From: Promethearchaeota archaeon | GTDB lineage: Archaea > Asgardarchaeota > Lokiarchaeia > Sigynarchaeales > SOKP01 | NCBI GenBank assembly: GCA_014730295.1 | Contig: WJIN01000414.1 | Location: 1 to 14,742 of the forward strand | Direction of reading: 5' to 3' | Length of the DNA stretch: 14,742 nucleotides | Part shown: piece after piece, positions 11,984 to 14,742 of the stretch | Layout of the letters: every line of letters begins with the position of its first letter | Position numbering within the stretch: position 1 is the first letter of the stretch | Position numbers and translations under genes: made by a program | The notes under the pieces: model-generated | Told to the model about the DNA's origin: nothing | Databases searched by the model: none | What the model saw: only the letters and a program-made list of their open reading frames with translations

Positions 11984-14206
11984 TTAAAATTTTTTAACAT
12001 AATCGTCTTTCCATTGTGCTTCTCTTCCTAGATTGATATTACTACCTAAATCTTCAAATTCATCTTTACTCATATAATGAATAAGGGGATGATATGGTCC
12101 GAGAAAACCTGGTTTATTCTCTCCTAAAATGGATTTGTCGTATGTGGGTTGAGACCAGCATCCCTTGGTCCATGGGATATTATGATCATGTGGCGCATAT
12201 TCTGGTAAAACCCATTCAGGAGCGATACTCATCCATCGGATAAGACAATAATTTATTGAATCGGGGCCCCATGGTTGCCATGTTATTCCATTTTTCTCAG
12301 TAGCATTTGAGGGACGATCTTCGGCTCTCGAAAATGTAATTGTGTAATTTCTTTGGTCATCCACAATCACATCCTCATCCATTAGTCGATTCATAGCGAT
12401 TGCAGGAAAAACAAATCCAGGAGTTTCATGAATTCTAGTCATTGACCAGTACCGCGCTTCGCCACCTTCCATTATAGGATCCCCATTTCTAGTTTTCGGG
12501 GTTTTTGGTAATTTCCCCGTGATAGCATAGACTTTGTTTTTACCGAGTGTCATTACTCGAACGAGATAATTAATATATGTACATGTTGTACAAGAGATCT
12601 CATAATTTCCTGGTGGAGGCTGATTTGGACCTCTTCCGTACATTACTCTATCCCATTCGGGGATAAGTTCACGAGCTTTCTCTTCGCTTCCATATCCTAA
12701 AAGTCCTATCGCTCTTTGAGCAAATGTTTCAACATAAACTAAATGTAATCCATATAATTTTTGCCAACCCACATTATTCCCGATAAATTCAGGTGGATCA
12801 ATGGGACCAATCGGTGAAGTTTCTTTGGCAGCCACATATGTTCCTACTCTTCTATTACTGAGTGCCCAATCATGCCAAAGAATGAATCGTTCTCCCGTAT
12901 CGAGTTCTTGAGAAATCTTGGGAAGTGTTACTCCCGCAAGTGGACCGGTGCCCTTGTCAGGGGCGTAATATCTCATCCATCCTATCCCGGGTTGATATGA
13001 CCCATCTCCGATATATCCAGTATAAATGCATGGTCCAATTTTTCGGGTATTCCCAGGTGCTCTGTAATATGGGCTAACCATAACTTCTGGATTCAGGTCT
13101 ACAGCATTTCCTACAGTTAATTCAAATTCTAGCCGATAACTCCGCTTAGTTGCTGTTCTATCAGCACCGACTCTGAAAGGATTAACATGGCCTGGGAGAG
13201 GATCAATATCCGAATCCACAATTGGGACTTCAGCGGCACCTATTCCACCAGTAAGAGGAAAATGAGGATCAAGTGGAGGAGACATTTGAATACTCATAAA
13301 CCTACAATGAGGGAATTCTCCTTCAAAAACCAGTTTAGACCCTATAGGACCCATATAAGTAATTAAATTATATGAACAATATGGCTCTGGTGCAAATATA
13401 TAAGTTCTTTCGAACTCTGGATTAAAGGCACCCCTAGTATGCCATATCTCATACTCCGAAAGAATATCTGGATCCATTAATGTCCAATTTTTATGTTTTG
13501 GACTTCTAATCCACTTAGGAATTATCTCTTTTGGTATTTTAGCGGAAGCTTTTCCATCAAACCATTTCCGAATATGATTCTCAAGTTTTTCCGAAAATTC
13601 ATAAATTTCTTCCTCTATTGAATTATAATCCTCATTCTCTTTAAATTTTTTAGCAGCAGATATTTCATATTCTAGCTGATCAAAAATCTTATCCGACTCG
13701 CTTTGCTCATGAAGAGATACTTTATCTAAATACACATGATAATGATAATCTTGGACCAGATCGTTTTTTTCTGCTTTTTTACCTACGATTGGAACACTGG
13801 TTGTTATACCACCATAAGTAACTTTAAGTTTTCCTTCACCATCTCCATGTCCAGTTCTGTATAATATTTGCCTTCCTTCTTTTTTATCTTCAACATAAAT
13901 CCCTCCTGGTCCATAGTTTAATATATCAGATCCCACATTGTAGGGATCATCATCAATATCCATCGGTCCAATTCGAGTTATTTCTCCTTTATAATCTTTG
14001 TAAACCCTAGCACCTTCTATTTTCCCGTATCCTTCTACCTCCCATTTTGGAGGACTACCCGCCCTTCTACAATCAAGGTCTGAGATTCCATCGCTCCATA
14101 TCGGTTTTACCGTGAATTCTATTGGCTCATAAATACCCCACCCCCAGAATCCATCAGGTTCAACTTCTAATCTCTCTACTTTAGGTTCTTCTTTCTCTTT
14201 CGACAA
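11984..14206 (-). CDS. uncharacterised 740-residue multidomain protein
   Basis: Function unknown. Starts with TTG (MSKEKEEP...), with GTGAT at 14216-14212 five bases upstream. There is no signal peptide or membrane helix, so it is probably cytoplasmic. Residues about 15-145 look like a bacterial Ig-like beta domain (PPKWEVEGYGKIE ... GEGKLKVTYGGITTSVPI). A charged helical segment follows (165-215). From about 280 on comes a beta-rich domain with FPHCRFMS (298-305), VNPFRVGADR (341-350) and RYYAPDKGTGPLAGVTLP. These resemble, from memory, an uncharacterised family in actinobacteria and others with GRFPHARYMSF...NPFxxGAxR...YVPD. C539-T-T-C542 and a C-terminal region rich in Trp, Pro and His (WGPDSINYCLIRW, HDHNIPW) may bind metal or ligand. 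It is divergent from a carrier gene and upstream of a dead corrinoid gene, so an enzyme or binding protein for a small substrate is a guess. Confidence 0.75.
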   Translation of the reverse strand: MSKEKEEPKVERLEVEPDGFWGWGIYEPIEFTVKPIWSDGISDLDCRRAGSPPKWEVEGYGKIEGARVYKDYKGEITRIGPMDIDDDPYNVGSDILNYGPGGIYVEDKKEGRQILYRTGHGDGEGKLKVTYGGITTSVPIVGKKAEKNDLVQDYHYHVYLDKVSLHEQSESDKIFDQLEYEISAAKKFKENEDYNSIEEEIYEFSEKLENHIRKWFDGKASAKIPKEIIPKWIRSPKHKNWTLMDPDILSEYEIWHTRGAFNPEFERTYIFAPEPYCSYNLITYMGPIGSKLVFEGEFPHCRFMSIQMSPPLDPHFPLTGGIGAAEVPIVDSDIDPLPGHVNPFRVGADRTATKRSYRLEFELTVGNAVDLNPEVMVSPYYRAPGNTRKIGPCIYTGYIGDGSYQPGIGWMRYYAPDKGTGPLAGVTLPKISQELDTGERFILWHDWALSNRRVGTYVAAKETSPIGPIDPPEFIGNNVGWQKLYGLHLVYVETFAQRAIGLLGYGSEEKARELIPEWDRVMYGRGPNQPPPGNYEISCTTCTYINYLVRVMTLGKNKVYAITGKLPKTPKTRNGDPIMEGGEARYWSMTRIHETPGFVFPAIAMNRLMDEDVIVDDQRNYTITFSRAEDRPSNATEKNGITWQPWGPDSINYCLIRWMSIAPEWVLPEYAPHDHNIPWTKGCWSQPTYDKSILGENKPGFLGPYHPLIHYMSKDEFEDLGSNINLGREAQWKDDYVKKF

Positions 14207-14260
14207 ATTTTATCACTATTTCGTTTTATCAAATAAATGTAATATTAAATAAGCTAGAAT

Positions 14261-14279
14261 GATATAAAAAGGCTTCCAA
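14261..14279 (-). promoter_or_regulatory. promoter of the 740-residue gene, with TTGGAAGCCTT element
   Basis: Read on the minus strand: TTGGAAGCCTTTTTATATC. The TATA-like part TTTTTATAT predicts a start near 14240 and a leader of about 34 bases to TTG 14206. The TTGGAAGCCTT part recurs, with one extra A, in the promoter on the other strand at 14476. Confidence 0.45.
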
Positions 14280-14475
14280 TGTTAGAAATGGATTTTTGAA
14301 CTTTCAATAAGTCTTATTTTCTGATGCTATGTGGCTAATAAGTATAAGTTTTAAAATTTTAAAATTTACAATCGGAAAGATCATCTACTTGGAGAAATGT
14401 TCTATAAAAAGTATTAGCATAATTTAAGATATTTTAAACCCGTTTAATAGAATTATTGCTTTTTACCTCGAATGT
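14280..14475. other. AT-rich spacer between divergent promoters
   Basis: No ORF of useful length on either strand. The only structure seen is a perfect 16-base palindrome, TTTTAAAATTTTAAAA at 14349-14364, whose composition makes chance likely. The stretch probably serves as regulatory spacing for the two divergent genes. Confidence 0.4.
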
Positions 14476-14517
14476 TGGAAAGCCTTATAAGCTATTAAGA
14501 CGAAATCTATATATTAG
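14476..14517 (+). promoter_or_regulatory. promoter region of the second GPH-like carrier
   Basis: TTGGAAAGCCTTATAAGC (from 14476) contains the same upstream element as the opposite promoter, running into CTTATAAG. A second TATA-like CTATATATTA lies around 14507-14517, which predicts a start near 14537 and a leader of about 20 bases to GTG 14556. Which TATA is used cannot be told. Confidence 0.4.
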
Positions 14518-14555
14518 TCAATTTCTAAATCAAAACGAAAAAAACTCCTAACATA

Positions 14556-14742
14556 GTGATCGTAAAAGAAACAAAATATATTGAACAAATATCAAGCAAG
14601 CGGATTTTATTCTACTCTATATCTCAAATGATGAGTATTCTTCTTTATTCAATCTGGTCAAAGTTAGAATTCTATATGGTAAACACATTGTTGATTCCAT
14701 GGAATATCGTTGCCGTCATTTTTTTATTCTATTCTATAATCG
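14556..14742 (+). CDS. GPH/MFS_2-like transporter, N-terminal part, cut by the window end
   Basis: An open frame from GTG 14556 to the last base, 62 codons, with no stop. The protein reads SSKRILFYSISQMMSILLYS followed by a hydrophobic stretch ending in AVIFLFYSII. It aligns with the start of the carrier at 4248 (KLTMVSFNLSGTLTQWVYAS ... AMTAFILYSIYNAINDP): helix 1 begins with a basic residue and SxGQ-like turn, and helix 2 ends in LYSI/FYSI just before the family's NDP motif, which would lie beyond the edge. The frame is closed upstream by TAA at 14526, and the only other start is ATG 14628, which would lose helix 1, so GTG is preferred. It is divergent from the 740-residue gene, with a shared promoter element, suggesting joint expression. 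Confidence 0.55.
   Translation, partial: MIVKETKYIEQISSKRILFYSISQMMSILLYSIWSKLEFYMVNTLLIPWNIVAVIFLFYSII

Noticed and set aside
14349..14364. Palindrome TTTTAAAATTTTAAAA as an operator or origin element
   Set aside because: It contains only A and T runs in a very AT-rich spacer and no repeats or replication genes are nearby, so chance is the simpler account.

Overview
The window reads as an AT-rich archaeal chromosome segment. Genes are preceded by archaeal-type TATA elements about 25-30 bases before likely transcript starts, several starts carry GTGA/GTGAT ribosome-binding sites, and others look leaderless. The gene families (ferredoxin-linked tungsten aldehyde oxidoreductase, iron alcohol dehydrogenase, corrinoid methyl-transfer proteins) indicate a strict anaerobe. 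The style recalls Asgard (Lokiarchaeia-like) archaea, but that is inference: no marker gene is present.

Left part (1-4160): a drug/solute-type MFS carrier (67-1317), a winged-helix regulator (1537-2295), and two tandem seven-helix membrane proteins about 55 % identical to each other (2511-3233, 3404-4123), ending in a strong hairpin/T-tract terminator. A 15-base motif occurs nearly identically before the regulator and before the second membrane protein, with a weaker copy before the first carrier, suggesting one shared regulator.

Middle part (4180-11456): a GPH/MFS_2-type carrier (4248-5711), a uroporphyrinogen-decarboxylase-like methyltransferase (5782-6933), then an apparent catabolic operon of iron alcohol dehydrogenase (7153-8475), aldehyde ferredoxin oxidoreductase (8482-10329) and two hot-dog (MaoC-type) proteins (10374-10877, 10878-11456) that lie in the same frame, separated only by one TGA. 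Together these could import a compound, move a methyl group, and oxidise an alcohol through the aldehyde to the acid with reduced ferredoxin as product.

Right part (11457-14742): on the minus strand, a 740-residue protein of unknown function (14206-11984) followed by what I read as a decayed, frameshifted corrinoid-protein gene (about 11885-11490). Divergent from these, a second GPH-like carrier starts at 14556 and runs off the window. The two divergent promoters share an element (TTGGAA(A)GCCTT) just upstream of each TATA box. The catabolic genes are thus bracketed by two related carriers, with a dead methyl-carrier gene between them. No RNA genes, CRISPR arrays or insertion sequences were seen.
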